From Candidatus Latescibacterota bacterium (GTDB lineage Bacteria > Latescibacterota > UBA2968 > UBA8231), in NCBI GenBank assembly GCA_007136405.1, contig SLHA01000010.1:16333-80332 (forward strand): a DNA stretch of 64,000 nucleotides, in the 5' to 3' direction. The notes under the pieces are model-generated. The model ran no database searches. It had not been told where the DNA came from and saw only the letters and a list, made by a program, of their open reading frames with translations. Position numbers and translations under genes: made by a program. Shown piece by piece: positions 45,173-53,659 of this stretch (the first letter of the stretch is position 1; every line of letters begins with the position of its first letter).

Positions 45173-46432
45173 TCAGGCGGGGATGTTGACGTGGAAACAC
45201 GTCCCGGCACCCGCTGAACTCGTCACGCTGATACTGCCGTTGTGGGCTTCCACGATCTTGCGACTGGTGACCAGACCCAGGCCGGTACCATCTTCCTTGG
45301 TGGTGAAAAAGGGGGTAAACAGCTTGTCCAGAATCTCCGACGACATGCCCGGCCCGGTGTCGTCTACGCTGAGCACGACCCCTTTCGCATCCCCGGCAGG
45401 ACCTACGCGCACTGTTATGTCACCGCCTTCCGGCATGGCCTGCTGCGCGTTCTGCAGCAGGTTGAGGATGACCTGCTGAAACTGCTCCGGATCGATGCGA
45501 CACTGCAGGTCCGGGTAATGGTAGACGCGGTGGACGGTCACATTGCGGTGGTTGCGTGCCAGTTCGATTTCGAAGAAGGCCGTGGCTTCTTCCACCAGTT
45601 CCACGAGGTTCACCTGATGGGCGTGCAGACGCAGTGGGCGGGTATAGGTCAGCAGGCTGGTGACGATACGGTTCAGGCGACCTACGCCTTCGGTGATTTT
45701 GGCGACCAGGCGACGGCGCGGATCGTCGTGGCCCAGATCCCGGCCGAGCAGGTTGGCAAAGGTGGCAATGCCGCCCAGCGGATTGCGAATTTCGTGGGCC
45801 ACGGTAGCCGCCATCTCGCCCAGCGCCGCCAGCGTATGGGCACGCTGGATCTCCGCCTCCAGGCGCTTGATTTCGGTCATGTCGTTGAAGACCTCGACGG
45901 CGCCCAGAACGCTGCCGTTTTCATCTCGAACCAGCGACGTGCTGAAGCCGACGGGGATGCTGTGACCGTCGGCGTGTACGAGCTCCTTCTCCCGGTGGCT
46001 CAGGCTCAGGCCGGTTTCCAGGGTGTGCAGCACGGAATGCCGGCTGCCATACTCCAGACCCAGGGCCTGCTCATACGTTTTTCCCAACACCTCGGCCTCG
46101 GATCTGCCGGTGATGCCCTGCGCGGCCTGGTTGAACAAGGTGATCACGCCATCGGCATCGACGACCAGTACTCCGCCGGTCAGGCTTTCCAGGATGTTGT
46201 TCAGATAATTACTGACCCGATCCTTTTCCTCGAGACTGCGCCGCAGTTCCAGGTTCGTCTCTTCGAGCTTGACGTTGAGCGACTCGAACTGCGCTTCCAG
46301 CTGCTCGTACGCTTCACGGTAGCGGCGCGTGGTCTCCTTGAACAGCGTGTAGGAATCCGTGAAGTCCTGCAACCCGGCATGGGTGGCGCCCAGATTGAGG
46401 TGGTGCCCGGTCATCGTTTGTTCTTCGATCAT
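45173..46432 (-). CDS. Soluble PAS-domain sensor histidine kinase
   Basis: 419 residues without membrane segments. Order: N-terminal coiled coil (about 28-75), PAS domain (about 76-190, GGVLVVDADGVITLFNQAA), HisKA with phospho-His213 (ATVAHEIRNPLGGI), and HATPase with N box (NLLQNAQQAMP), G1 (VDDTGPGM) and G2 (GTGLGL). The layout resembles FleS/FlrB and AtoS. It senses a cytoplasmic signal and phosphorylates the partner regulator. The start could be 46432 or the ATG at 46414. Confidence 0.95.
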   Translation of the reverse strand: MIEEQTMTGHHLNLGATHAGLQDFTDSYTLFKETTRRYREAYEQLEAQFESLNVKLEETNLELRRSLEEKDRVSNYLNNILESLTGGVLVVDADGVITLFNQAAQGITGRSEAEVLGKTYEQALGLEYGSRHSVLHTLETGLSLSHREKELVHADGHSIPVGFSTSLVRDENGSVLGAVEVFNDMTEIKRLEAEIQRAHTLAALGEMAATVAHEIRNPLGGIATFANLLGRDLGHDDPRRRLVAKITEGVGRLNRIVTSLLTYTRPLRLHAHQVNLVELVEEATAFFEIELARNHRNVTVHRVYHYPDLQCRIDPEQFQQVILNLLQNAQQAMPEGGDITVRVGPAGDAKGVVLSVDDTGPGMSSEILDKLFTPFFTTKEDGTGLGLVTSRKIVEAHNGSISVTSSAGAGTCFHVNIPA

Positions 46433-46469
46433 AGGGTATCCGGAGACTGTTCGGTGCGATGGCAGGACA

Positions 46470-46832
46470 CTAGCGCTGGACGGGGGTGTTCAGGGTGATG
46501 CCACGGCGGCTCAACAACCGGTGATTCCTCTCTTCCATGTTCAGCAGTGCTTTCAGCTGGGCTCGCAACTCGGCCCTGTGGTTCGAGGGAGGCATGTCCA
46601 CCGCGGCTGCAAGCTGTTTGATGCCGGCACGCAGTTCATGGGCCATGGCGGCCTCCCGGCGCAACAACGGCACGAGACCGGATGGCGCGGCGCCGGCACA
46701 CAGGCTTGCGTGCACACGCCTGGACAGCTCCAGTGCCGCTTTGCTCGTGGAGATGAGTTGCTCGGAGAGTGTGTCCGCAGTCTGCGCGGAGCGGGTCTCC
46801 CGGTGTGTTTGTGCTTCATTGCCGGACGGCAT
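46470..46832 (-). CDS. Small helical protein upstream of the histidine kinase, unknown
   Basis: 120 residues from the ATG at 46832; an upstream in-frame ATG at 46940 adds an unconvincing Cys/Phe-rich tail. Predicted helical throughout (LSEQLISTSKAALELSRRVH; ELRAQLKALLNMEERNHRLL), with a shape and position reminiscent of FlgN/FliT-type flagellar chaperones or small two-component accessory proteins, but no flagellar genes are present. It ends 37 nt before the kinase gene and is probably in one transcript with it. Confidence 0.55.
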   Translation of the reverse strand: MPSGNEAQTHRETRSAQTADTLSEQLISTSKAALELSRRVHASLCAGAAPSGLVPLLRREAAMAHELRAGIKQLAAAVDMPPSNHRAELRAQLKALLNMEERNHRLLSRRGITLNTPVQR

Positions 46833-47193
46833 GGTCGTTCGTCCCGGAAAACTGTCGGCGATGATCTGCACCCTGGCGGCGCCGAAGGCGCGGAACAGAC
46901 CATAGCAAATCAAGTGCCTGGTCAGGACCGCCTGGTGCACGAGCCGCTGCGTTCAGGGGAGCGCAACACCTGTCGCGGGGCGCCTCACGGTGCGACGCAG
47001 GCCGCCTGGGCGCCAGTCCGGCACGGCATGCAAGGGGAGAGGTCCGGATCCTGCCGGTGGCGGACCGGAAGAACATACCGCGCGGACAGAACAATTTGCC
47101 GCGACCTGGGCCAATATAACCCCAACTCGTCCGGGCAGGCAAACGGCCGTCACGGCCAACGAGGGTATGCCGCGAGCGGACGCCGCTGGCGAT
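46833..47193. other. 361-bp gap upstream of the kinase operon
   Basis: No supported gene. It contains a minus-strand promoter candidate, TTGCCT (47142-47137), 18 bp, TATATT (47118-47113), which would give a 270-nt leader for the small gene at 46832. Confidence 0.4.
47113..47142 (-). promoter_or_regulatory. Candidate sigma-70 promoter of the kinase operon
   Basis: TTGCCT, 18-bp spacer, TATATT on the minus strand; 4/6 and 5/6 matches. The long distance to the first start codon lowers confidence. Confidence 0.4.
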
Positions 47194-47901
47194 TCACCGC
47201 ACGATGGTGGGATTGGAGCGATGACGGCCGGATGGCTGCCCGGCGCCGCGCGGTTTGCGGCGAGAGGGCGGCGAACGATCCGGTGTCGCTGGTCGCTCCG
47301 GCTGCTGTTCCAACTGCAGAGCGCTGGCGGCCACGTCGGCATGTTCCCGGCGCATGTGCAGCAGGGCGCGTCCTCCCATCATCAGGGTGAGCAATCCCAG
47401 CACAGCGACACCGCCGCCCAGGCCGGCCAGATACAGCAGGTAGGAATTACGGGAAAACGCCAGACTGACGGCCAATACACCGACCAGGAACAGGCTGATG
47501 GACACGGAGGAGAGGACGTAAGAGCGCCAGAACCTGACATTGTGGTCCCGCAGATGGTCCATCGTCGCCACCGGCGGGGGAGCGGCCGGCGGCTCGCGGG
47601 AATCCAGCAGCCGTTCGGTGTGAACAGCGGTAGTCTGGTAGGTATCGGCCATGCCCAGCATACCCGTACCGGAGATGGCACATCCCGCGGCCACGGCGGC
47701 GGCGCTGTACAGGATGTGAAGAGGCGATGCGGCACTGTCGGGATGCAGGATCAGACTCAGCCACACCTGTCCTGCGGTAATGCACAGGCCGCCGATAACG
47801 AAAAGAAACTGGTACCTTCCCACGTCTATCGCCGTAAGTTGAGAGGGTGCCGCAAGGTCAGATCGAGCGGATGCGATGACGCGGCCAGGATGGCACCCCA
47901 T
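47194..47901 (-). CDS. Membrane protein of unknown function, about four helices
   Basis: 235 residues. Hydrophobic segments are seen at about 32-50 (FLFVIGGLCITAGQVWLSLI), 62-82 (LHILYSAAAVAAGCAISGTG), 127-148 and 155-175 (LYLAGLGGGVAVLGLLTLMM). A soluble loop between the second and third carries a Pro-rich stretch, and the C-terminal 50 residues are basic and Pro/Arg-rich. I do not recognise it. The start at 47901 is uncertain; a later start near residue 27 would also preserve all helices. It is divergent from the beta-helix gene. Confidence 0.6.
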   Translation of the reverse strand: MGCHPGRVIASARSDLAAPSQLTAIDVGRYQFLFVIGGLCITAGQVWLSLILHPDSAASPLHILYSAAAVAAGCAISGTGMLGMADTYQTTAVHTERLLDSREPPAAPPPVATMDHLRDHNVRFWRSYVLSSVSISLFLVGVLAVSLAFSRNSYLLYLAGLGGGVAVLGLLTLMMGGRALLHMRREHADVAASALQLEQQPERPATPDRSPPSRRKPRGAGQPSGRHRSNPTIVR

Positions 47902-48124
47902 GCTCCGCCGCGGTTACACGCACAGTGTGGGAGCGCTGCCTGCATGGCAAGTCCCGGGTTGCGCCTACGGCGCTGTGGCCCCTCAAGCAAAATCTGCACC
48001 GCTGGTGATGCGGGTGGGGCCGAAGCGGACTATATTGCCCGCGCGGGAACGTTTCGGCGGCCTTGCCGTGTACGGCTGGGACGGCTACGGCCGCGATCAT
48101 CGTCTCAACGAAAGGAATCGGGTC

Positions 48125-49360
48125 ATGGAACGCAGGCTGACTGTCACCAAGGCGGCCAACGCCGCGGCTATTCAACGCGAGATCGACTTCGTCGCCCGCA
48201 CGGGTGGCCGCGTGGTGTTGCCGGCCGCGAGAGTCGAACTGGATCGCGCTCTGCGGTTGCGCAGCGGTGTCGAGTTGAGGGGACAAGGTCCCGGAAGGAC
48301 GATTCTGCGTCAAGGGCCGGTCCGCGTGTATCCGCTGACCGGCTATCACAACTACGGCATGGTCGATGTGCCGCTGCGGTCGACCGAGGGCCTGGAGCCC
48401 GGCATGACCGTCTGCGTGCACGATGACCGCACCCATGGCAGTTTCTACGAGACTTTTGCCGTGATCACATGGGTGGAGGATCACTGGGTGGGACTGGATC
48501 ACGGCCTGGAAGCCGACTACAGCGGCGACCGGCAACCGGTGCTGACCACGGCCCGACCGCTGGTCTGCGGCCACCGCATCCACGGCGCGGCGCTGCGGGA
48601 TCTGAGTCTGGAAGGCCGCTGCAGAGACAGTCCCAGCGCCATGGGCGGTTGCCGCGGCGGTGCGGTGTACCTGGCCAACAGCCGCGATGTGGAAATCACC
48701 GGCGTCACGGAGACCGAATTCGACGGCGAAGGGTTGAGTTTCCAGATGTGCCGTGATCTGGTCATCCGCGATTGTCGTTTCACGGCGAACACCGGCAACG
48801 GACTGCATCCGGGCGCCGGCAGCACCAACGTGCTGTTCGAGCGTTGCGCCGGCGACGACAACGCCCGCGCGGGATTCTTCTTCTGCGTGCGCGCCAACCA
48901 TATCACGGTGCGGGACTGCGATTTCCGCGGCAACGCCAGCGGCATCTCGATCGGTACGCGCGACTGCCACAACCTCATCGAGGGGTGCGTGATCGAGACC
49001 AACCAGGGGCCGGGAATCCTGGTGCGCGAAACTCCGGCGTCGACGGAGGTCCATTCGATTCTCATCCGCCGCTGCCACCTGCGAGGCAACGGCGCCCGCG
49101 GCGGCGCCGGCCAGGTCGAGGTTGCCGGTGCGGCGCACGATCTGATCGTCGAGGAGAATGGGTTCGCCGGCGAGGGACGTACCCCGGGTCTGCGGCTGGC
49201 CGCGGAGTCGGAGCGGATCTTCCTGAACGCCAACGAGTTCACCGACTGCACCACAGACATCGAGGGCGATGTGGCGGCGCTGACCGCTACCCGTCCGCGC
49301 CTGGATTGCGGTTACGGCGACTGGTCGCCGGCGGTTTTCCGGCACCTGTGCACAGCCTGA
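48125..49360 (+). CDS. Right-handed parallel beta-helix protein
   Basis: 411 residues. After residue 100, short repeats of the PbH1 type follow each other (VYLANSRDVEITGV; LSFQMCRDLVIRDCRF; VRANHITVRDCDFRGN; TRDCHNLIEGCVIE; RRCHLRGNGARGG), the fold used by pectate lyases, polysaccharide epimerases and tail-spike-like proteins. The N-terminus ARTGGRVVLPAARVELDRAL resembles the entry segment of such proteins. No signal peptide is seen from ATG 48125, which is chosen for AAAGGA eight bases upstream; the open frame starting at 47876 adds noise. Substrate unknown; probably polysaccharide-related. Confidence 0.78.
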   Translation: MERRLTVTKAANAAAIQREIDFVARTGGRVVLPAARVELDRALRLRSGVELRGQGPGRTILRQGPVRVYPLTGYHNYGMVDVPLRSTEGLEPGMTVCVHDDRTHGSFYETFAVITWVEDHWVGLDHGLEADYSGDRQPVLTTARPLVCGHRIHGAALRDLSLEGRCRDSPSAMGGCRGGAVYLANSRDVEITGVTETEFDGEGLSFQMCRDLVIRDCRFTANTGNGLHPGAGSTNVLFERCAGDDNARAGFFFCVRANHITVRDCDFRGNASGISIGTRDCHNLIEGCVIETNQGPGILVRETPASTEVHSILIRRCHLRGNGARGGAGQVEVAGAAHDLIVEENGFAGEGRTPGLRLAAESERIFLNANEFTDCTTDIEGDVAALTATRPRLDCGYGDWSPAVFRHLCTA

Positions 49361-49366
49361 ACCGTC

Positions 49367-49392
49367 CGGCCGGCGGTGCCCGCCGCCGGCCG
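49367..49392. terminator. GC-rich hairpin between convergent genes
   Basis: CGGCCGGCGG (49367-49376), loop TGCCCG, CCGCCGGCCG (49383-49392): a perfect 10-bp stem 7 nt after the beta-helix stop. No T-run, so termination is inferred from strength and position. Confidence 0.45.
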
Positions 49393-49450
49393 TTGCAACC
49401 CTGGCCGGAGATAGTCCGCATCAGGGTCCGCCAGCATGGGGAGAGGAAGC

Positions 49451-50626
49451 TCAATGGTGGAACAGGCGCACTCCCGACAGTACCAGCACCATGCCGTATT
49501 CGTCCGCCGCCTGGATGACCAGGTCGTCCCGTGTCGAGCCGCCGGCCTGCACCACATAGGTGACGCCACTGCGGGAAGCGCGATCGATGCTGTCCCGGAA
49601 GGGGAAAAAAGCGTCCGAACTGAGCGCCACGCCGCTCAGCCGATCCAGCCAGGCGCGCTTGTCCGCCGCGCTGAGGGGTTCGGGCACGGTGGTGAAGTGG
49701 CTTTCCCATACCCGCAGCTCAGCCGGTGTAGCCTCTTCCTGGAGGAACAAATCGATGGCGTTGATGCGTTCAGCCCGGCGGACCGTCTTCTTGAAGCGCA
49801 TGCCGAGAACGCGCGGGTGCTGGCGTAAATACCAGTGGTCTGCCTTGGAGGCCGCCAGGCGGACGCAGTGGACCCGGGACTGCTGGCCAGCGCCGCTGCC
49901 GATGACCTGGCCGTCAAGGGCCAGGCAGACGGAGTTGGACTGCGTGTACTTGACCGCCACAGTGGCCACCAGCAGGTCGCGGCGCGCGGTCTCCGGCAGC
50001 GACTTGCTGGCGCTGACGACGTTGGCCAGGAAGGCGTCGTCCGGGACGAAACGATTGCTTTCCTGTTCCAGGGTGACGCCGAATACGTCACGGGATTCCG
50101 TGGCCGGCGGTTCATAGTCCGGGTCCATGCGCAGCACCGGGTAAGCGCCGTCCTTCTTGCCCTGAAGCAGGCGCAGGGCCTCGGGTTCATAGTCCGGAGC
50201 GATGACTCCGTCCGAGACTTCACGGGCGATGAGCCGGGCGGTGGGCACATCCACGGTGTCGCTCAGGGCGATCCAGTCCCCGAACGAGGCCAGGCGATCC
50301 GCACCGCGGGCCCGGGCATAAGCCACCGCCAGCGGACTGAGTTCCATGTCGGCGACGAAATAGGCGGCGGCCAGAGATTCGTTCAACGGCACGGCTACCG
50401 CGGCTCCGGCCGGACTGACGTGCTTGAACGAGGCCGCGGCGGGCAGCCCGGTGGCTTGTCGCAACTCGCGGACGAGAGGCCAGGAATTGAGTGCGTCCAG
50501 CAGATTGACATAGCCGGGCGAGCCGTTCAGTGCCTCCAGGGGAAGCGCGCGGCCGTCACGCAGGTACGCGCGCGCCGACTTCTGGTGCGGGTTGCAGCCG
50601 TATCGCAGGCTCAACTGGGTGGCCAT
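49451..50626 (-). CDS. AICAR formyltransferase, stand-alone (PurH C-terminal domain only)
   Basis: Catalyses formylation of AICAR to FAICAR with 10-formyl-tetrahydrofolate, the penultimate step of IMP synthesis. 391 residues correspond only to the transformylase part of PurH: LRYGCNPHQKSARAYL, the catalytic Lys68-His69 in SFKHVSPAGAAV, DGVIAPDYEPEAL, KYTQSNSVCLALDGQVIGSGAGQQSRV and FFPFRDSID. The N-terminal IMP cyclohydrolase domain is absent, so IMP cyclohydrolase must be encoded elsewhere. ATG at 50626 has GAGGAG upstream. It is divergent from dapA. Confidence 0.9.
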   Translation of the reverse strand: MATQLSLRYGCNPHQKSARAYLRDGRALPLEALNGSPGYVNLLDALNSWPLVRELRQATGLPAAASFKHVSPAGAAVAVPLNESLAAAYFVADMELSPLAVAYARARGADRLASFGDWIALSDTVDVPTARLIAREVSDGVIAPDYEPEALRLLQGKKDGAYPVLRMDPDYEPPATESRDVFGVTLEQESNRFVPDDAFLANVVSASKSLPETARRDLLVATVAVKYTQSNSVCLALDGQVIGSGAGQQSRVHCVRLAASKADHWYLRQHPRVLGMRFKKTVRRAERINAIDLFLQEEATPAELRVWESHFTTVPEPLSAADKRAWLDRLSGVALSSDAFFPFRDSIDRASRSGVTYVVQAGGSTRDDLVIQAADEYGMVLVLSGVRLFHH

Positions 50627-50678
50627 GGGGCAGGCTCCTCGGTATTGGACGGTGGGTAACGCCGCCGCGACGGCTGCA

Positions 50679-50707
50679 TTGACAAGCAGAACCTGGTGTG
50701 CTAGCTT
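50679..50707 (+). promoter_or_regulatory. Candidate sigma-70 promoter of dapA-dapB
   Basis: A perfect TTGACA (50679-50684), 17-bp spacer, TAGCTT (50702-50707). Strong -35, weaker -10. It lies about 110 bp upstream of the dapA start. Confidence 0.5.
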
Positions 50708-50817
50708 CGGCCCATCGCGGCATCATATCATGGTTGGCATACGATCGAGACACGGCAAGCTCGCCACTAAGGGCAATTCCCGCAAACAGGCTGGTAAGAA
50801 AAAGGGGTGGAGTGCAG

Positions 50818-51855
50818 ATGGAAAAAGGATGCTACACGGCGCTGATAACGCCCATGCGAGCCGACGGCAGTGTGGATACCGCCGGACTGGAGCAGCTGCT
50901 CGAATTCCAGATCGCCGGTGGCGTGCAGGGGATACTGGCGGTGGGGACAACGGGCGAGAGTCCCACCCTGCTGTGGGAGGAGCACAACGACGTGATCGAG
51001 CTTACCTGCGCCAGGACCCGGAACCGCTGCGCGAGCATCGCCGGTACGGGAAGCAACTCCACGCGCGAAACCCTGGCCGCTTCCGAACACGCCGCCCATG
51101 CCGGTGCCGATGCAGTCCTGCTGGTGGATCCGTATTACAACGGACCCAGTTCACTGGAAATCCGGCGCGAATATGTCGAGCCGGTGGCCAGGGGGTTTCC
51201 TCAACTGCAGGTTATCCCCTATATAATTCCCGGACGCACAGGGGCGCAGATGCAACCGGAGGATCTGGCTCTGCTGGCGGCGTCGCATGCCAACGTGACC
51301 GCGGTCAAGGAGGCTACCGGGGATCTGGACAACATGGCCCGCACCAGGGAGCTCTGCGGGCCGGAATTCGGCATCTTCTCCGGTGACGATGACAAGACGG
51401 TGGAGATGATGAAGAGCGTCAGGATCCGCGCCGCCGGCGTCATCTCGGTGATGTCCAATATCATGCCCGCGGCCATTCAGCGGTTGACGGAGTTGCTGAA
51501 TGCCGGTGACTGGCCGGCAGCGGACCAGCTGGCCGCCACGCTGGCGCCTTTACTGGGCATCGTCGGCGTCACCACCACGGCAAACACGCCGCTGGGGCCG
51601 GTACCGTGCAAGGCGCGCAACCCGTTGCCGCTGAAAACGTTGATGAACATTCTGGGCATGCCCGCCGGTCTGTGCAGGCGGCCGCTGGGCAAAATGACGC
51701 AGGCCGGTATTCGGGTCGTGCTTGATGCGGCGCGCGCCGTTCATGACACGGACCCCACCATTCTGGCGCCGGTGGCGGATGCCTTCGGCGTGGATGTGGA
51801 AGCGCGCCTGCATGATGAGGACGCCATCGACAAGCTCACCTACGCCAACTACTGA
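50818..51855 (+). CDS. dapA: 4-hydroxy-tetrahydrodipicolinate synthase
   Basis: Condenses pyruvate with aspartate semialdehyde, entering the lysine/diaminopimelate pathway. Schiff-base Lys164 (TAVKEATGDLD), proton-relay Tyr107 and Tyr135 (DPYYN, IPYIIPGRTG), GTTGES (43-48) and Arg140 of PGRTG all align with the E. coli enzyme. At 345 residues it is about 50 longer than usual, with the extra sequence at the C-terminus (CRRPLGKMTQAGI, then DEDAIDKLTYANY). ATG at 50818 follows GGGGTGGAG. dapB follows after 127 bp in the same direction. Confidence 0.93.
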   Translation: MEKGCYTALITPMRADGSVDTAGLEQLLEFQIAGGVQGILAVGTTGESPTLLWEEHNDVIELTCARTRNRCASIAGTGSNSTRETLAASEHAAHAGADAVLLVDPYYNGPSSLEIRREYVEPVARGFPQLQVIPYIIPGRTGAQMQPEDLALLAASHANVTAVKEATGDLDNMARTRELCGPEFGIFSGDDDKTVEMMKSVRIRAAGVISVMSNIMPAAIQRLTELLNAGDWPAADQLAATLAPLLGIVGVTTTANTPLGPVPCKARNPLPLKTLMNILGMPAGLCRRPLGKMTQAGIRVVLDAARAVHDTDPTILAPVADAFGVDVEARLHDEDAIDKLTYANY

Positions 51856-51982
51856 ATCGGCCGCAGCGTGCCGCCGTGCGGGATGCACGTCCGGATGAGT
51901 CCGATATGGGGTGACCGGCTGTGACACAGGCCGTTTCCGGAGCGGGAGAACTGCGGAGATCCATCATCACAGGGGAGAAGGC

Positions 51983-52786
51983 ATGATCGAAACAGGCATA
52001 TGCGGCATCGGGGGGCGCATGGGGCGACTGCTGGCGGATCTGGTGGTCGACAGCGAGGACATGCGGTTATGCGGTTGCACGGAAGCGCCGGATCATCCTC
52101 TGGTCGGGCGCGATGCGGGAGAAGCTCTGGGGCGCGCCGCGTTGGGCGTGCACATCTGCACGGATCCGGCACCTATGGCCGCTGCGGCCGACGTGGTGGT
52201 GGACTTCACCCTGCCCGAAGCCACACTGCACACCGCGGCTGCCTGTGGCCGCAACGGTACGGCCATGGTGGTGGGAACCACCGGTTTCGATGCGGAGCAG
52301 CTCAAGGAATTTCAGAACCTGATCGAGCCTGTGGCCTGCGTGTTCGCACCCAACTACAGTACGGCCATGAACCTGTTGTTCAAGCTGGTCCGGGACGCCG
52401 CCGCCATCCTGGGGGAAGCCTACGATGTGGAAGTGGTGGAGGCGCACCACCGGCACAAGGTGGACGCTCCCAGCGGAACGGCCCTGCGCCTGGCGGAAAG
52501 AGCGGCCGCCGGTCTGGAACTGAACCTGCAACAGGTGGCGGTGCATGGCCGCCATGGCAACACCGGACCGCGTCCCCGGAAGGAGATCGGGATCCATGCC
52601 CTCCGCCTCGGAGACCTGGTGGGCGATCATGCGGTGTTGTTCGGGGCTCAGGGAGAATGCCTTGAACTGCGGCACCGGGCTACCAGCAGGGATGCCTTTG
52701 CCCAGGGAGCGCTGCGGGCGGCGCGTTTCGCCGTAACCGCCCGGCCGGGTCAGTACAGCATGGGGGATGTTCTGGCCATGCACTGA
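51983..52786 (+). CDS. dapB: 4-hydroxy-tetrahydrodipicolinate reductase
   Basis: NAD(P)H-dependent second step after DapA in the diaminopimelate pathway. 267 residues with the dinucleotide-binding GICGIGGRMGRLL, VVDFTLPEAT, VGTTGF, FAPNYSTAMNL and the catalytic VEAHHRHKVDAPSGTA. ATG at 51983 is supported by AGGGGAGAAGG. The pairing with dapA makes the function of both secure. Confidence 0.96.
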   Translation: MIETGICGIGGRMGRLLADLVVDSEDMRLCGCTEAPDHPLVGRDAGEALGRAALGVHICTDPAPMAAAADVVVDFTLPEATLHTAAACGRNGTAMVVGTTGFDAEQLKEFQNLIEPVACVFAPNYSTAMNLLFKLVRDAAAILGEAYDVEVVEAHHRHKVDAPSGTALRLAERAAAGLELNLQQVAVHGRHGNTGPRPRKEIGIHALRLGDLVGDHAVLFGAQGECLELRHRATSRDAFAQGALRAARFAVTARPGQYSMGDVLAMH

Positions 52787-52851
52787 TCGCCGCTGGATGG
52801 CGCGGGGCGCAGGCACACCGCAACGATTCGAGTGCCGGAAGCGTGTTTCCG

Positions 52852-52893
52852 TGAACGGCCTCCGCCATCCGGCGCTTCGATGAACGGCCTCCG
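52852..52893. repeat. Direct repeat of 13 bp in the dapB/UVR convergent spacer
   Basis: TGAACGGCCTCCG occurs at 52852-52864 and 52881-52893 (period 29), with related CCGGCGCT sequence after each copy. It lies between the convergent dapB and UVR-protein stops. Confidence 0.6.
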
Positions 52894-52897
52894 GCGC

Positions 52898-53659
52898 TCA
52901 GCGCTCCGGCCGGAACAGCCGGCGGGGCGGTGGCCACATGGTGCGTATCTTGTCTCTGAGACGGGCGGCTTCCTCGAAGTTCTCCGAGTCCACGGCAACG
53001 CGAAGATCGCGCTCCAGCTGTTCGCGCTGGGACAACGGCCGCTCTTCCTCCAGCTCCTCGCGCCATTCCCGCAGGAAAGAGATCTCCGGCAGCTCCTCCT
53101 CCACATCATCCGCTTCCCACTGCTCCACGAAGCGCTCGATGTGGTGAATGCCGTCGTCCACGTGGCTCATGGCGGCGCGGTAGTCCTCTGACTGCAGCGC
53201 CTGCATGGCCCGTGCCCGGGTCTGCATCATGACCGCGTGCGGATAGTACTGTTCAAAATACCACTTGATATCTTCGTCCGCGGCGTTGTCCTGCACGAGA
53301 TCGAAAATGGCCAGGGTGTGTCCGGTATCCCGCTGCACCCCAAGATAATCCTCCAGATAGAAGAGGCTGAGGTAGCGGTGATAGTATTGCCAGGCCTCCT
53401 GGAAGAGATCCTCGCATTCCTCCTCGTCCAGAGTTGCGCCGTCGCTGGCGTGCAGCTGGGCCCGGTAGTACTCGAGCAACGACGCGCAGCCGTGCGGCCG
53501 TTTGCCATCTGGACGACCTTCGGTCTCCAGTTGCAGAATGCCCATGTCGATGCGTATCTGGATCTTTTCTTCGCCTTCTGCTGTCTTGATCCGGCGCGCG
53601 GTGAATTCGTCTGGGTTGAAAGGCCATTCTTCCAGGATCTTGCCGATATCGTAGTTCAT
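52898..53659 (-). CDS. UVR (UvrB/UvrC) motif protein
   Basis: 253 residues. The N-terminal domain (ILEEWPFNPDEFTARRIKTA, EKIQIRIDMGILQLETEGRP, DGKRPHGC) belongs to an uncharacterised family; the middle is helical with TPR-like packing, and residues about 212-243 form a UVR motif (QLERDLRVAVDSENFEEAARLRDKI) as in UvrB, UvrC and McsA-like proteins, where it mediates protein contacts. Role unknown. I associate this architecture with planctomycete- or verrucomicrobium-like genomes, but cannot check it. Confidence 0.75.
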   Translation of the reverse strand: MNYDIGKILEEWPFNPDEFTARRIKTAEGEEKIQIRIDMGILQLETEGRPDGKRPHGCASLLEYYRAQLHASDGATLDEEECEDLFQEAWQYYHRYLSLFYLEDYLGVQRDTGHTLAIFDLVQDNAADEDIKWYFEQYYPHAVMMQTRARAMQALQSEDYRAAMSHVDDGIHHIERFVEQWEADDVEEELPEISFLREWREELEEERPLSQREQLERDLRVAVDSENFEEAARLRDKIRTMWPPPRRLFRPER

